Origin: an uncultured Clostridium sp.
GTDB taxonomy: Bacteria; Bacillota; Clostridia; UBA1212; UBA1255
NCBI GenBank assembly: GCA_900555605.1
Contig: USLW01000119.1
Coordinates: forward strand, 1 to 6,495
Length of the DNA stretch: 6,495 nucleotides
Direction of reading: 5' to 3'
The notes under the pieces are model-generated. The model was given only the letters and a program-made list of their open reading frames with translations. It was not told where the DNA came from and searched no databases. Numbering within the stretch: the stretch's first letter is position 1; every line of letters begins with the position of its first letter. Positions 5,987-6,495 of the stretch are shown here, one piece after another. A program made the position numbers and the translations under genes.

Positions 5987-6495
5987 ATGGACAAAAATGA
6001 AAAAACCGTGGAAACCACGGTGTTCGACTATCTGCGCTGGCGGGGCGACCTGACCTTCGCCCAGGACAGCTTTAACGAGGTGGACAATCTGGTGCTGTGC
6101 ATCATCGCCTACCTGAACTTCCGCCGCTTTCCGGAGCTGAAAAGCCGCGAGGCGGACAAGGCCGTGCCGCTGGGCGACGTGGTCGCCCGCATGACGGCGG
6201 AGGACGAGCAGCAAGGGCTGTCCCCCAACGACTACATCCCCCTGATGCGTCTGGCGGCGGAGTCCCAGCGGTTCGGCGGCGTGCGGATGCTGGGCTATGA
6301 GGCGGTGCGGGACGAGGAAAAGGAGATGCAGCTGGACGCGGTGTCCTTCCTGATTCCGGACGGCACGCTGTTCTGCGCCTTCATGGGCACCGACCGGTCG
6401 CTGGTGGGCTGGAAGGAGAACCTGAACCTCAGCTTCATGGACGCGGTGCCCGCCCAGACCGGCGCGGTGGCCTACGTGGAGGACATGGCGCGGCA
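5987..6495 (+). CDS. DUF2974 / Mbeg1-like predicted alpha/beta-hydrolase, N-terminal part
   Basis: 169 complete codons read to the right edge without a stop. I recognise the DUF2974 (Mbeg1-like) pattern. An N-terminal segment, TVFDYLRWRGDLTFAQDSFNEVDNLVL (11-37), is followed by a central region ending in LDAVSFLIPDGTLFCAFMGTDRSLVGWKENLNLSFMDAVPAQ (about 116-157). The F-x-GTD-x-S-LVGWKE-x-N block resembles the oxyanion-side strand of class-3 lipase-like hydrolases. In this family the nucleophile elbow (a GHSKGG-type motif) lies further on, outside the window, so catalytic competence cannot be judged. No signal peptide or membrane segment is visible in the part seen, which suggests a cytoplasmic protein. 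The substrate is unknown. ATG 5987 has AAAGGAG 6 nt upstream and a promoter about 70 nt upstream. GC content is clearly higher than in the glg operon (about 70% over 6121-6240 by hand count). It is divergent from glgC across a shared control region. Confidence 0.85.
   Translation, partial: MDKNEKTVETTVFDYLRWRGDLTFAQDSFNEVDNLVLCIIAYLNFRRFPELKSREADKAVPLGDVVARMTAEDEQQGLSPNDYIPLMRLAAESQRFGGVRMLGYEAVRDEEKEMQLDAVSFLIPDGTLFCAFMGTDRSLVGWKENLNLSFMDAVPAQTGAVAYVEDMAR

Noticed and set aside
5786..6214. Minus-strand open frame across the intergenic region and the DUF2974 gene
   Set aside because: It has no Shine-Dalgarno or recognisable domain, runs antisense to a gene with strong codon bias, and crosses the promoter, palindrome and hairpin.
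1..6495. CRISPR arrays, tRNA or rRNA genes, insertion sequences
   Set aside because: I saw no regularly spaced repeats, no RNA gene signatures, and no transposase or terminal repeats. Coding density leaves only one gap above 40 nt (5772-5986).

Overview
The window looks like chromosomal DNA from a Firmicute of the class Clostridia. The main clue is a bacterial glycogen operon that contains glgD, a non-catalytic ADP-glucose pyrophosphorylase paralog known mainly from Firmicutes. Strong purine-rich ribosome binding sites (AGGAGG, GGAGGG, AAGGAG), TTG starts and a DUF2974/Mbeg1-like gene next door fit a gut or anaerobic clostridial genome. I cannot name a genus.

Layout. Almost the whole window (1-5771) is one minus-strand operon, transcribed right to left in the order glgC (5771-4626), glgD (4589-3474), glgA (3436-2003), glgP (1964 to beyond base 1). 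The three junctions are 36, 37 and 38 nt, each with a good Shine-Dalgarno, so the genes are almost certainly co-transcribed. glgP is cut by the window edge inside the codon of its predicted pyridoxal-phosphate lysine. From 5987 to the right edge a plus-strand gene encodes the N-terminal 169 residues of a DUF2974 (Mbeg1-like) predicted alpha/beta-hydrolase. The 215-nt gap between the divergent genes (5772-5986) holds the regulatory signals. These are a perfect 19-bp palindrome (5908-5926) that contains an extended -10 box on each strand, a good plus-strand promoter, and a terminator-like hairpin with a T-tract facing glgC (5820-5859).

How the genes work together. GlgC makes ADP-glucose from glucose-1-phosphate and ATP, with GlgD as probable partner subunit. 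GlgA polymerises ADP-glucose into alpha-1,4-glucan, and GlgP releases glucose-1-phosphate from the same polymer. Synthesis and breakdown are therefore encoded together. The branching enzyme (glgB) is not in the window and could only lie beyond glgP or elsewhere. The role of the DUF2974 protein is unknown and its link to glycogen is only by position.

The enzymes themselves are ordinary. The second-look material is the divergent control region (palindrome, possible leader attenuator, loop complementary to the glgC Shine-Dalgarno) and a sharp change in base composition between the operon and the plus-strand gene. I found no RNA genes, mobile elements or CRISPR arrays.
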